Shown here one piece after another: positions 1-8,919 of a stretch of 40,274 bases of DNA. Below the pieces are notes generated by a model. That model saw only the letters and a program-made list of their open reading frames with translations. It did not search any database and was not told the DNA's origin. Both the position numbers and the translations under genes were made by a program. How positions within the stretch are numbered: the stretch's first letter is position 1; each line of letters begins with the position of its first letter. The stretch is from NCBI RefSeq assembly GCF_023283535.1, contig NZ_JAKILT010000053.1, positions 1-40,274 of the forward strand, written 5' to 3'. Source of the DNA: Shewanella sairae. GTDB taxonomy: Bacteria > Pseudomonadota > Gammaproteobacteria > Enterobacterales > Shewanellaceae.

Positions 1-24
1 ACGTAGTCATAGGATGTTCTCAGA

Positions 25-330
25 ATGGGATTTGTTCTGAGATTATCTAAACGTTGCCCCTCAAGGAATCCGTCTTATATTGATCGCTTACTACAGTTTA
101 CTGAAGAAGGTACGCTATCTCTAGCGGGGACTGTAAGTGGTCAGCTACCTATTTATATTGAAACAGTGACACAGAAAACCACCAATACCGCGACGTTGAG
201 CGGTAATGCGTTTAATGGCGCGTCAGGTAATATTGGCGTGAACATGGCATCTGGCCACGGTAACCTTCAGTCAAATAACCTATCTCTTACAAGTATTAAT
301 TCAGGAGGCGCAATCGTTTCCGAAAACTAA
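25..330 (+). pseudogene. C-terminal fragment of a Fap-type amyloid/adhesin fibre protein (partial or frame-broken)
   Basis: The open frame gives 101 residues. From about residue 30 on it is rich in Thr, Asn, Gly and Ser and contains GASGNIGVNMASGHGN followed by LQSNNLSL. As I recall, this pattern ends secreted fibre or adhesin-like proteins in Fap-like loci. There is no signal peptide, no convincing ribosome site before the ATG at 25, and the first 25 residues look unlike the rest. In-frame stops lie at 4-6 and 10-12, while the other two forward frames are open from the window edge to 37 and 47. I infer that this is the 3' end of a longer secreted protein whose frame has shifted near 25-60, or a degraded copy. 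It sits 68 bp before the C39 peptidase on the same strand, where an amyloid subunit gene would be expected. A genuine short gene is possible but less likely. Confidence 0.5.
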
Positions 331-354
331 TACTAAACAAGTCGTGTGATATTT

Positions 355-376
355 GGCCTGGGCGAAAGCTCAGGCC
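355..376 (+). other. Stable GNRA-capped hairpin between fibre fragment and peptidase
   Basis: Arms GGCCTGGGC (355-363) and GCTCAGGCC (368-376) pair over 9 bp with one G-U, closed by a GAAA tetraloop. No U-tract follows, so it is not a standard intrinsic terminator. Its place just after the fibre-gene stop suggests an mRNA 3'-end stabiliser or processing site that sets subunit versus export-gene levels (inference). Confidence 0.55.
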
Positions 377-398
377 GCTACATACAAGGAAGTCATCC

Positions 399-1082
399 AT
401 GAGATATCTGCTTATTACCTTTGTTCTCTTTGTCTCTTTTAATGTATTTGCCGCAGACATGATGTTGACTGGGATGATCCCTGGCATGGGCAATTACACT
501 AAAAATATCCAAAGCATTAGAGAACGAAAATTTGAGTATGTAGTTCAACAGAGAACGGACTTTTCCTGTGGTGCTGCGAGCTTAGCGAGTATTTTGAAAT
601 ACAGTTATGGCAAAAGTAGCATGACTGAACATGAAGTCTTGCTCGGTATGTTAGACGTTTCTGACATGGCACTAGTGCAAGAGCAAGGGTTTTCATTATT
701 AGATATGAAGCGATATTTAAACTCACAACATATGCGAGGGCGCGGATATAGAGTTGGAGTGAAAGAGCTTCAACAATTGAAAATACCTGCAATCGTATTA
801 TTAAACGACGGTGGCTATAGTCATTTTGTTGTTATGAGAAGGTTTTCGGACAATCGAGTCTACCTAGGTGATCCGGCTCTGGGTAACCGTATTTTAGAGT
901 ATGACGAATTTACACAGAAGTGGAATGGCATTGTGTTTGTTGTTATTGGCAATGAGTACATTAAAGACAACCCACTACTTCATCCGAGAGCACAACTAAC
1001 TTACAACATGCTGAGTCCTATGCAGCCGTTATCTGACGCTGAACTGTTAGAGTTTGGTTTTGAGTATGCAGACATGCTCTAG
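399..1082 (+). CDS. Secreted C39-family cysteine peptidase (FapD-like)
   Basis: A 227-residue protein with a signal peptide (about residues 1-19, ending VFAAD), so it is exported. The papain-like C39 fold is shown by the nucleophile region DFSCGAAS with Cys57, and by the His142 (YSHFVV) and Asp158 (YLGDPALGN) regions in the usual order. It is a free-standing peptidase without the ABC exporter domains of bacteriocin-processing C39 proteins. In Pseudomonas fap operons a stand-alone C39 peptidase, FapD, is needed for fibre secretion and maturation. The neighbours here (fibre-like fragment before, FapE-like and FapF-like genes after) fit that role. The stop codon runs directly into the ribosome site of the next gene, so the two are co-transcribed. 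The family is clear; assignment as FapD rests on context. Confidence 0.8.
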   Translation: MRYLLITFVLFVSFNVFAADMMLTGMIPGMGNYTKNIQSIRERKFEYVVQQRTDFSCGAASLASILKYSYGKSSMTEHEVLLGMLDVSDMALVQEQGFSLLDMKRYLNSQHMRGRGYRVGVKELQQLKIPAIVLLNDGGYSHFVVMRRFSDNRVYLGDPALGNRILEYDEFTQKWNGIVFVVIGNEYIKDNPLLHPRAQLTYNMLSPMQPLSDAELLEFGFEYADML

Positions 1083-1090
1083 GAGGCAAA

Positions 1091-1798
1091 ATGCGTTTTT
1101 GCTTAGTGACAGGGATCTTATTAGCTAATTCAGTTTTTGCATCAGACATGCAGCTCGATGTGTTTGATGGCAAAGCTCCCTTATTAGATGAAGAATTAGC
1201 AGAGTTGAGAGGTAAGTATACTGAGAGTGGCCAAGATTTCTATTTTGGTCTACATATGCAAACCCATTACATCGATGCGAGCGGAGCGGCGCAGCAAGTA
1301 CAGATGCAAGTGGAAATGTCTAATGCTAGTAGTGGTCCTGCGATGCGGATAACGGTTGCTGATGCGTTAGTTTCAAATGGAGAGGGCTTAACGCTATCTT
1401 CAGGCGGTCAGCAGTCTGGTTTGCAGCAACGGATTCAAATTGCCGGTGACTTTAATCGAGTAAACAACCAATTGGATTTTGAGCAAGGAACCCATACACC
1501 GTTAGTCGGTGGTATCGAAATTACCATTGGGCAAAACTTGGTGAGCGGCAGTGGCGTAATGTATTCCGCCACAGAAGGGCAACTCGGTTACCAAGTGGGG
1601 ATGTCATCCGCTTCCTTTGGCCAGGCTGTATCGACTCAAGGCGGAAATGGATATTTATTACAATCGATTAAGGTCGATGGTGCATTTCATCAAATCAGTA
1701 ATCGCTCACTCATTCGCTATCAAGGTGTCGATATTGGGGTTAAGCAGCGACAAATAATGGGGCAACAGGTACGTGACATTATCGGTGTTGGACTATAG
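1091..1798 (+). CDS. FapE-like secreted protein of the amyloid locus
   Basis: A 235-residue protein with a short signal peptide (about 1-18, ending VFASD). After a short acidic segment comes ELAELRGKYT (about residues 36-45), resembling the LRGK/R-(F/Y) segment I recall in small secreted proteins beside Fap-type operons. The rest is Gln/Gly/Ser-rich with alternating hydrophobic positions, e.g. RIQIAGDFNRVNNQLDFE, suggesting beta-rich or amyloid-related structure. A strong ribosome site (AGGAGG at 1081-1086) overlaps the end of the peptidase gene and fixes the start at 1091. There is no catalytic motif. By position it corresponds to fapE, between the C39 peptidase and the outer-membrane barrel. 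It may be a minor fibre component or a peptidase substrate; its function is inferred from context only. Confidence 0.6.
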   Translation: MRFCLVTGILLANSVFASDMQLDVFDGKAPLLDEELAELRGKYTESGQDFYFGLHMQTHYIDASGAAQQVQMQVEMSNASSGPAMRITVADALVSNGEGLTLSSGGQQSGLQQRIQIAGDFNRVNNQLDFEQGTHTPLVGGIEITIGQNLVSGSGVMYSATEGQLGYQVGMSSASFGQAVSTQGGNGYLLQSIKVDGAFHQISNRSLIRYQGVDIGVKQRQIMGQQVRDIIGVGL

Positions 1799-1829
1799 TT
1801 TTTTTAAAGCATAAAAAAGGGAAATAGAA

Positions 1830-3164
1830 ATGGATTTTAAATGGACTAAAGTTGCTTTGCTGGTATCCATTTCATGCGTTCACTTTTCAAGTTTTGGGGC
1901 GGATGGCGCACAAGCAAAGCAAGCCGAAATGACCGAGGAACAGCAATTGCAGTTGCTAAAACAGCAGTTGATACAGCTGAACCAACAGTTGCAGATGCAG
2001 CAAAGGGCCATTAACCAAATGGCGCAACAAGTGCTATCTAAAGAAGCACAACTAAAGCAAGGCGCAGCCACTGCTGCTAAACAACCGCAGCAACGGCGCC
2101 AACAAACACAAGCAGCTCAACAGCCAATTGAAAGGGCGCCGCAACAGCCAACTCAAATAGCCAGTTCTCAGGCAGCCGCTCAAACCGCAGCGCAGCCTAG
2201 TGTAAAGAAAGAGCCTGAACGTTCACGCAGTACAGAAGATGTGCTGCAAGAAGCGCACAATGTATTTGACCGTAAACTGACTATCGAGCCCTCTTTAACC
2301 TACAGTTATTACGGACGAAAGGATTTAGTGTTACGTGGCTTTTTAGCCTTGGATGCGATTTTTCTCGGTAATCTTAATCTAGATAGAATTCGCTCTAATA
2401 CAGTGCAGCTGGATCTCACCACGCGTTATACCTTAAATGATAGTTGGCAGTTTGAAATGGCGATGCCATTCGTTTACCGGCTTAATAAATATGAGTCAGT
2501 AGGTGAAGGTAACTCGAGCCAGCTGTATGAATCAGCTGATGTAGAAGGCGCACAAATCGGTGACATGAGCGTTGCCGCTTACTATCGAATAATGACAGAA
2601 GGTGACGGTTGGCCTGATTGGGTGTGGAACGTCAGAGTGCGAATGCCTACAGGCACCGATCCTTTTGGTATTAACTTAGAGTCATCCGAGTCCGGTAATT
2701 TAACGTATCCAGATCAAATCGCCACGGGCGCAGGTGTGTGGGGCATTTCAACCGGCTTTAGCTTAGCGAAAACCTATGATCCAGCAATTGTATTTTTTAA
2801 CCTAAATTACGGTACTTTTCTTTCGGAAGAATATGGCGATTTATCGGGCCTTCCAGGATTATCTCCGGGAGAGATTGATTTAGGTGATTATATAGATTAC
2901 AGCTTGGGGTTAGCTTTTGCCGTGTCGGAGCGTATGAGTATTGGTATGAGCTTTAATCAGCGCTTCTTTACTAAAACCCGCCAAAAGCCGTTAGGTGGAC
3001 AATGGCAAGATATTGCCCGTACTGATACCAACACGGCTAATCTAGGTTTAGGTGCCACGCTAGCCTTGACTGAAAACTTTTCTATGGTTACCAGCATAGG
3101 CGCCGGATTAACTGAAGATTCACCTGATTATCAGATTAGCTTGCGTTTCCCTTACCGTTTTTAA
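1830..3164 (+). CDS. FapF-like outer-membrane protein: N-terminal coiled coil plus beta-barrel
   Basis: A 444-residue protein with a signal peptide (about 1-24). Residues about 33-80 form a Gln/Leu-rich heptad segment (coiled coil), followed by a low-complexity Gln/Ala/Pro linker (about 85-130). From about 148 to the end there are alternating aromatic/polar strands (e.g. LTIEPSLTYSYYG), and the chain ends in Phe (FPYRF), the usual outer-membrane beta-barrel C-terminal signature. This architecture matches FapF, the trimeric amyloid exporter in which an N-terminal coiled coil gates a 12-stranded barrel. The gene follows the FapE-like gene by 31 bp and ends the cluster before a terminator. The Gln-rich stretch is shorter and more repetitive than typical. 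A different transporter-type porin is possible, but the C39 peptidase next door favours a FapF relative. Confidence 0.65.
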   Translation: MDFKWTKVALLVSISCVHFSSFGADGAQAKQAEMTEEQQLQLLKQQLIQLNQQLQMQQRAINQMAQQVLSKEAQLKQGAATAAKQPQQRRQQTQAAQQPIERAPQQPTQIASSQAAAQTAAQPSVKKEPERSRSTEDVLQEAHNVFDRKLTIEPSLTYSYYGRKDLVLRGFLALDAIFLGNLNLDRIRSNTVQLDLTTRYTLNDSWQFEMAMPFVYRLNKYESVGEGNSSQLYESADVEGAQIGDMSVAAYYRIMTEGDGWPDWVWNVRVRMPTGTDPFGINLESSESGNLTYPDQIATGAGVWGISTGFSLAKTYDPAIVFFNLNYGTFLSEEYGDLSGLPGLSPGEIDLGDYIDYSLGLAFAVSERMSIGMSFNQRFFTKTRQKPLGGQWQDIARTDTNTANLGLGATLALTENFSMVTSIGAGLTEDSPDYQISLRFPYRF

Positions 3165-3198
3165 TCGGCTAAAGCGGTATGGATTTACCATATAAATT

Positions 3199-3222
3199 AA
3201 GCGCCTTGATAGGCGCTTTTTT
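3199..3222 (+). terminator. Intrinsic terminator of the Fap-like cluster
   Basis: Stem AAGCGCCT / AGGCGCTT (3199-3206 and 3211-3218) with a TGAT loop, then TTTT. It lies 35 bp after the FapF-like stop. Confidence 0.75.
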
Positions 3223-3261
3223 ACATAGGCAGGTTACATAAGCAGATTTACATCAGCAGGT

Positions 3262-4173
3262 TTACATCATTAGGGACTGTAACGACTCTTGGCTAGTAAA
3301 GCGTTTATGGAAGAAGTCTAGAAACACGCTGATGTTAGTCGCTAATTGACGACGGCTAGAGTACACGCCATAAACCTTAAAGGCTTCCATCGGCCATTCT
3401 TGCAAAATAGGCACCAGTGAGCCGCTAGCGAGCTCATTTTTACAAACTGAGTTGGATAGCATAGCAATGCCAAAATCATCCATCACTAACTGCTTTACCA
3501 TGACCGCACTATTGACCCTGACTTTACGCTGAAAGTTAACCATGGTTTTTCTAGCGCCTTTACCAAGGGGCCAAATGGGCGCTGAGCGCGAGGTACCAAG
3601 CAAAATACCGCTGTGTTCAGCTAGGTCTTGCGGGGTTGCAGGGGTGCCGTGGACTTTTAAGTATCCGGGGCTGGCAACCAAAATAGGCTGACGCTCGAAC
3701 AATAATCTGGCAACTAAATCGGATGACTGCAGCGGACCATATTTAATCGCAATGTCGTAGCCTTCACCAACCAAGCCTACTTCGCTGTCGGTAAACTGCA
3801 CATCGAGTTCAACGTTTGGATACAGACGTAAAAAGCCACTACAAAGGGTAGCGATTAATTCTTGGCTGAAAGACACGGGAATAGCAACACGTAGCAAACC
3901 AGAGACGTCATTATGGGTATTCTCTACCGTGGCTTTTGCAGCTTCAATTTCATCGTTTATACTGGAGCAGTGTTGATAAAACAGCGCGCCGACTTGGGTC
4001 AAGCTAAGGTTACGAGTATCTCGTTGCAAAAGTCGTACACCAAGCTGTTCTTCTAGCTGAGCAACTTTACGACTAATGGTTGATTTTGGCATGCCAATTT
4101 CACGGGCAGCTTGAGAGAAACCTTTGGCTCTAACTACCGCTGCAAAGAGCATCATACCGTTTAAATCTGGCAT
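3262..4173 (-). CDS. LysR-family transcriptional regulator
   Basis: A 303-residue LysR-type regulator. The N-terminal winged helix-turn-helix (about residues 4-63) includes FSQAAREIGMPKSTISRKVAQLE and the conserved LGVRLLQRDTR element. The rest is a periplasmic-binding-protein-like effector domain (about 90-295). The KSTISRKVAQLE helix and the TRNLSLTQVG segment are typical of the large DsdC/CrgA-like group. It is transcribed away from the giant carboxylase gene with a 121-bp shared intergenic region, so control of that gene and autoregulation are likely; this arrangement is the only evidence for its target. The effector cannot be read from sequence. The end of the gene runs into three degenerate 13-bp repeats shared with the downstream spacer. 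Confidence 0.9.
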   Translation of the reverse strand: MPDLNGMMLFAAVVRAKGFSQAAREIGMPKSTISRKVAQLEEQLGVRLLQRDTRNLSLTQVGALFYQHCSSINDEIEAAKATVENTHNDVSGLLRVAIPVSFSQELIATLCSGFLRLYPNVELDVQFTDSEVGLVGEGYDIAIKYGPLQSSDLVARLLFERQPILVASPGYLKVHGTPATPQDLAEHSGILLGTSRSAPIWPLGKGARKTMVNFQRKVRVNSAVMVKQLVMDDFGIAMLSNSVCKNELASGSLVPILQEWPMEAFKVYGVYSSRRQLATNISVFLDFFHKRFTSQESLQSLMM

Positions 4174-4294
4174 GTTATCTCCACTGTCTCAAATATGGAA
4201 CAAAGCGTCTAGCGCAGTTTAATAGCAATTGACAGGATAACACAGTTATATTTACGGGCTAAAAATTTCAGAGGCTAAAGCAGAGGATCTTTCG

Positions 4295-7200
4295 ATGACC
4301 AGCAAAAATCAGCCCGCTAACATGACTCAAGTGCAAACTGCCGATCCGCTTTTTCTAAAAGCAGAGCAGTTAGCAAAAGACTTTTCACTGTTCCCAGAAC
4401 ACAGTAAGCAGTCGCTTTCTGATGAAGTTAAGGGTCTTTTAGACGACGATGCGATTCAAGCCAACCTAAAAGATTTGGCACAGCTAGACGTTGACGGTTA
4501 TGTCACAAAGGTGATTCAACCCACTCAAGATAAAAACCGCCCAGGTGCTAAGCGCATCATCGCGGACTTAAAAGGTAAGCTTGTTACCGAAACCCATATT
4601 GGCCCTTTTTATAGTGCAGAGATCGAACTGAATTTTGGATCTCGTACTCGCCGTATCGGTTTTGTCGCGCAAGAGCGTACTACAGCTAACGGTGCATGGA
4701 TGCCTGAGCATCACATCGCATGTTGTAAAGCGATTCGCCATTTTGCTGAACTGTCTATGCCGATCGTTTATCTTATCGACACTCCTGGTGCCGATGCGGG
4801 TGAAGTGGCAAACAGCCAAAACCAAGCACATTCAATTTCTAAAGCGATTGCCGAGAGCGCTAACGTTGACGTACCAACTGTTGGTATCGTTATCGGTGCG
4901 GGTTACTCAGGTGGTGCTATTCCACTTGCTGCTGCGAACATTTTATTGTCGCTACGTGATGGTATTTTTAACACCATTCAGCCACAAGGCTTGCAAAGCA
5001 TCGCACGTAAGTACAACTTGTCTTGGCAGGAATGTGCTAAATCAGTGGGTGTATCACCTGAAGAACTTTATACCTCAGGTTGCATCGATGGTATTGTTGA
5101 TTTCTCGCCATCTGATAAAGATGAGCGTCAGCACAATCTGCGCCGTGCGATTATCAGCAGTATCGAAGCGGTAGAAAAAGCGGCGGTTAACTTTGTTCGT
5201 GAATCTGAAGATTTACGTGAGCATTATGACCGCAGTTTAGCGCGTTTCCTTAGCCCATCTAAGAATCTTGAAGCGTTAGAGCTTAATGCAGAGCTTGCGG
5301 TTGCTAACAACCCAACGATGCACTTGAACCTATTTGGCAGCACTTACCGTTACTTGCGTTACCTAACACTACGTAGTCGTATCCATTCTATCTCGCAAGA
5401 GCAGTATGGTCGTCTATCTAAGGTCAGCGTACCTGAAGGTGACTTGCTAGCACGTATTCAGCAAGAGCAAGATCGTGTATTCCAATCTTGGTTATCAAGC
5501 CCTGATAAATTGGTTTACGACGAAGACCTAAACAAGCTTTGGGGTAACTTCATCGCTAAGCGTGATGATGTATCGACTGAGCGTAACATGCTAACGCGTT
5601 TGATTTTGGGTGAGCCAAAAGAGAATTATAAGAAAGCACGTAAAGCACTTATCTTTAACATCAGTTGGTCGCTATACCATCGTTGGAAAGGTAATGCAGA
5701 AAACAACTTTAAAGGTCTGATCAACTACCTAGAAACGCTTCCATCAGAAGTGACTCAAGCTGATTGGCCTGAGCTAAACAAGCTGACTGTACTTGACGTG
5801 ATCATTCACGACGAGCTACGTGAAGACTTTATTTGGCAGTGTCATAACATTCTTGTTTTCAACGCACTTTACGACAACGTAGTCGGTAACTTAGCGTCAA
5901 TCGCTAAAGAAGCTATGATGTCTAAGAGCTTGTCACGTAACTCAGTTGATAACCTATTGCATGAGTCAATTGACCGCGCTTTATCAACCCAAAACGTGGC
6001 GAACGATAAGAACAAGTTCTACAAGTGGCTGAAGTACTTTATGACTCAGTCAAACCGCGCTGAACTGCTGACTCGTACCGAGCAGTGGAAGAGTGTTGGT
6101 TTCCCACAATTAAACGACAGTCTGTTCGTTATCCTAACTTACTTCTTTGAGCGTCTACTGCCTGAGTACTTCGACAGTGAAGAAGAGAGCGGTGAATACA
6201 CTGGCGCGATTAACCCTGTGCGTATTGGTCGTCGTAAAGACTTCTGGAACCGTTTGACCATGGGTTATCAAGATTTGCTGATCCAAAAAGTACTGCGTGA
6301 TGAAAAGCGCGCAGGCAAAATGGGCTGGGACGCAATTGTTGCTAAGTTCTTCACTGAGTTTGAAGAAATTAACGGCGACAAAATTTCAGCTAACTTGCTT
6401 AACTTCCCGGGTTTCCGTTTATCAATCGAAGATGCGCTAGACAAGGGGATTCGTCCATGTGGTTTGATAACTGGTCTTGCTGATTTCGATCATAACGGCC
6501 AGCCAATGCGCGTGGGTGTGGCGGTATCGAACACTGCATTCCAAGCGGGTGCGTTTGATATGGCGGCAGCTGAGAAATTCAGCGCACTATTGATTGAATG
6601 TGCTAAGCGTAAGCTGCCGGTTATCTGTTTCATCAGCTCTGGTGGTATGCAGACAAAAGAAGGTGCTGCGGCACTATTCTCAATGGCTGTAGTGAACGAC
6701 CGTATTACTCGTTTTATTCGTGATAACGAATTGCCAGTATTAATGTTTGGTTACGGTGACTGTACCGGTGGTGCACAGGCGAGTTTTGTAACTCACCCAT
6801 TAGTACAAACTTACTATCTATCTGGCACAAACATGCCATTTGCTGGCCAAATGGTTGTACCTGCGTACTTGCCATCAACCTCTACCTTGTCTAACTACTT
6901 GTCTAAAGTACCGGGCGCGATGGATGCATTGGTGACTAATCCATTCAGCGACACGATTGATGCACAGCTACAAAGCATTGACCCGTTAATGCCTAAACCA
7001 ACAGCTAAAATTGTGGATGTGATTGGTAGTGCTGTATCGACTCTAGTCCCTGAAAGACTGATTACTGAAGAAGAAATTGTTCAGGACGATCCACGCCAGC
7101 TAATGAAGCCAATTGAAAAAGTCTTGGTTCATGCTCGTGGTTGTACTGCGGTTAAGCTTATCCGTAAGGCGCACGACAACAACATTAACGTGGTACTGGT

Positions 7201-8851
7201 TGCATCAGATCCTGATATGACTTCGGTACCAGCGGACATGCTAAAAGGCGACGATAAGCTAGTTTGTATCGGTGGTAACACCTCTGATGAAAGTTACCTA
7301 AACGCATACTCAGTACTAAAAGTGGCTGAATATGAAAACGTTGATGCATTGCACCCAGGTATTGGTTTCCTATCGGAAAGCCCACAGTTTGCCGCACTTT
7401 GTGTTAACAATGGCGTTAACTTTGTCGGCCCAAGCGTGCACAGCATGACGACTATGGGTAACAAGTCGAACGCAATTAAGACCTCGCAGGCGCAAAACGT
7501 ACCAGTTGTTCCTGGTAGTCACGGTATTTTGAATAACGCTGAGCAAGCGGTAAACGTTGCTAGCGAAATTGGTTACCCAGTATTGCTTAAAGCGGTACAA
7601 GGTGGTGGCGGTAAAGGTATCCAGGTTGTTGAACGTCCTGGCGACATGATCTCCTTGTTCCAAAAGACTTCTACCGAAGCGGCTGCAGCATTTGGTAACG
7701 GTGATCTTTATCTAGAGAAGTATGTAACTTCACTACGTCACATCGAAGTCCAGTTACTACGTGACCAGTTTGGTAACACTAAAGTATTGGGTCTACGTGA
7801 CTGTTCTGTGCAGCGTAACAACCAGAAAGTGGTTGAAGAGTCTGGTTCAACCATGTTGCCAGATGAGCTTAAGCAACGCGTAATGGAATACACTCGTGCA
7901 CTGGGTGATGCGACTGACTACATGGGCGCAGGTACGGTTGAATTCATCTATAACTTAGACGCGAATGAAGTCTACTTTATGGAGATGAACACGCGTCTAC
8001 AAGTTGAGCATCCAGTTACAGAAGCCACTTCTGGTATTGATATCGTAAGCGCAGGTTTTGATATCGCAGCGGGTCGTTCGATTGCAGAACTTGAGCCACA
8101 AGATATTGGCTACGCGATGGAAGTACGTGTAACGGCTGAGAAAGCGGCGCTTGATAGCAATGGCGTACTGCAATTACTGCCGTACCCAGGCCTAATCACT
8201 GAGTACCAGATGCCAGAGCGTGATGACATCGAAATCATCTCAATTGCCGGCGAAGGTAAAGAGGTTTCTCCTTACTACGACAGCTTGATTGCACAGATTA
8301 TTTGTCGCGGTGAAAGTCGTGAAGATGTGATCACTAAGCTACATGATTACCTAGCTAATCAAGTGGTGATTAAAGGTATCGCGACTAACATTCCATTGTT
8401 AACGCGCATCCTTAAAGATGGCACCTTTAATGAAGGCGTATACGACACTAACTACCTACCACGCTTTATGGCTGAGCTAGACGTGCCAGAGATGATTGCT
8501 GAGATGGAAGCGGCGGCAGAAACCGTTGGCGTAGATACAGCATCTCTGCGTGTTGGTGAGAGTAATGAGCTTAAAGTGATGGCGCAGGGCGCAGGTATCT
8601 TCTATACCTCTCCAGCACCGGGTGAAGCAGACTTCGTTAAAGAAGGTGACATTGTTACTGTAGATCAGACTTTAGCGCTTACAGAAGCAATGAAGATGTT
8701 CTCGCAGGTGACGCTAGCTGGCTTTAACCGTAAGAATGCCGTATTGTACCCTGAAGACCAGCAGTACCGTATTGAGCGTATTCTTAACAGTAACGGTCAG
8801 CAGGTATCGCAAGGTGAATTACTATTTGTCGTTTCACCAGTAGCTAAGTAA
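4295..8851 (+). CDS. Giant single-chain biotin-dependent acyl-CoA carboxylase (CT-alpha, CT-beta, biotin carboxylase, biotinyl domain)
   Basis: A 1518-residue protein holding all parts of a biotin-dependent carboxylase. In order: an AccA-like carboxyltransferase half (about 85-290; IDTPGADAGE, IGAGYSGGA); a helical segment of about 400 residues with no family I recognise (about 300-700); an AccD-like half (about 720-900; ISSGGMQTKEG, GGAQASF) without the AccD zinc ribbon; biotin carboxylase (about 941-1390; ATP-grasp loop GGGGKG, EMNTRLQVEHPVTE); and a C-terminal biotinyl domain with EAMKM, biotinyl lysine K1467. The reaction is ATP and bicarbonate-dependent carboxylation of an acyl-CoA, probably acetyl-CoA to malonyl-CoA, though substrate cannot be read. 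The order is unlike eukaryotic ACC (BC-BCCP-CT). From memory Shewanella carries such a gene besides accABCD. The start is supported by AGAGGA at 4282-4287. Codon use looks like a well-expressed gene. Confidence 0.92.
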   Translation: MTSKNQPANMTQVQTADPLFLKAEQLAKDFSLFPEHSKQSLSDEVKGLLDDDAIQANLKDLAQLDVDGYVTKVIQPTQDKNRPGAKRIIADLKGKLVTETHIGPFYSAEIELNFGSRTRRIGFVAQERTTANGAWMPEHHIACCKAIRHFAELSMPIVYLIDTPGADAGEVANSQNQAHSISKAIAESANVDVPTVGIVIGAGYSGGAIPLAAANILLSLRDGIFNTIQPQGLQSIARKYNLSWQECAKSVGVSPEELYTSGCIDGIVDFSPSDKDERQHNLRRAIISSIEAVEKAAVNFVRESEDLREHYDRSLARFLSPSKNLEALELNAELAVANNPTMHLNLFGSTYRYLRYLTLRSRIHSISQEQYGRLSKVSVPEGDLLARIQQEQDRVFQSWLSSPDKLVYDEDLNKLWGNFIAKRDDVSTERNMLTRLILGEPKENYKKARKALIFNISWSLYHRWKGNAENNFKGLINYLETLPSEVTQADWPELNKLTVLDVIIHDELREDFIWQCHNILVFNALYDNVVGNLASIAKEAMMSKSLSRNSVDNLLHESIDRALSTQNVANDKNKFYKWLKYFMTQSNRAELLTRTEQWKSVGFPQLNDSLFVILTYFFERLLPEYFDSEEESGEYTGAINPVRIGRRKDFWNRLTMGYQDLLIQKVLRDEKRAGKMGWDAIVAKFFTEFEEINGDKISANLLNFPGFRLSIEDALDKGIRPCGLITGLADFDHNGQPMRVGVAVSNTAFQAGAFDMAAAEKFSALLIECAKRKLPVICFISSGGMQTKEGAAALFSMAVVNDRITRFIRDNELPVLMFGYGDCTGGAQASFVTHPLVQTYYLSGTNMPFAGQMVVPAYLPSTSTLSNYLSKVPGAMDALVTNPFSDTIDAQLQSIDPLMPKPTAKIVDVIGSAVSTLVPERLITEEEIVQDDPRQLMKPIEKVLVHARGCTAVKLIRKAHDNNINVVLVASDPDMTSVPADMLKGDDKLVCIGGNTSDESYLNAYSVLKVAEYENVDALHPGIGFLSESPQFAALCVNNGVNFVGPSVHSMTTMGNKSNAIKTSQAQNVPVVPGSHGILNNAEQAVNVASEIGYPVLLKAVQGGGGKGIQVVERPGDMISLFQKTSTEAAAAFGNGDLYLEKYVTSLRHIEVQLLRDQFGNTKVLGLRDCSVQRNNQKVVEESGSTMLPDELKQRVMEYTRALGDATDYMGAGTVEFIYNLDANEVYFMEMNTRLQVEHPVTEATSGIDIVSAGFDIAAGRSIAELEPQDIGYAMEVRVTAEKAALDSNGVLQLLPYPGLITEYQMPERDDIEIISIAGEGKEVSPYYDSLIAQIICRGESREDVITKLHDYLANQVVIKGIATNIPLLTRILKDGTFNEGVYDTNYLPRFMAELDVPEMIAEMEAAAETVGVDTASLRVGESNELKVMAQGAGIFYTSPAPGEADFVKEGDIVTVDQTLALTEAMKMFSQVTLAGFNRKNAVLYPEDQQYRIERILNSNGQQVSQGELLFVVSPVAK

Positions 8852-8919
8852 AACAGCCATGTTTACTGGGCGGTATAAACTGCCCAGTTAATATGTTGTC
8901 ATTGTTTTAACGACTAATA

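Noticed and set aside
3896..4173. LysR gene as part of the Fap-like cluster
   Set aside because: Opposite strand, separated by a terminator and divergent from the carboxylase, which is the better partner.
4229..4252. TTGACA promoter for the carboxylase
   Set aside because: A good -35 is present at 4229-4234, but the nearest -10-like TATATT is only 12 bp away, too close.
4635..5174. Long open frame of 179 codons inside the carboxylase
   Set aside because: It lies in another frame of a strongly coding region; composition is unlike a real protein and there is no ribosome site.
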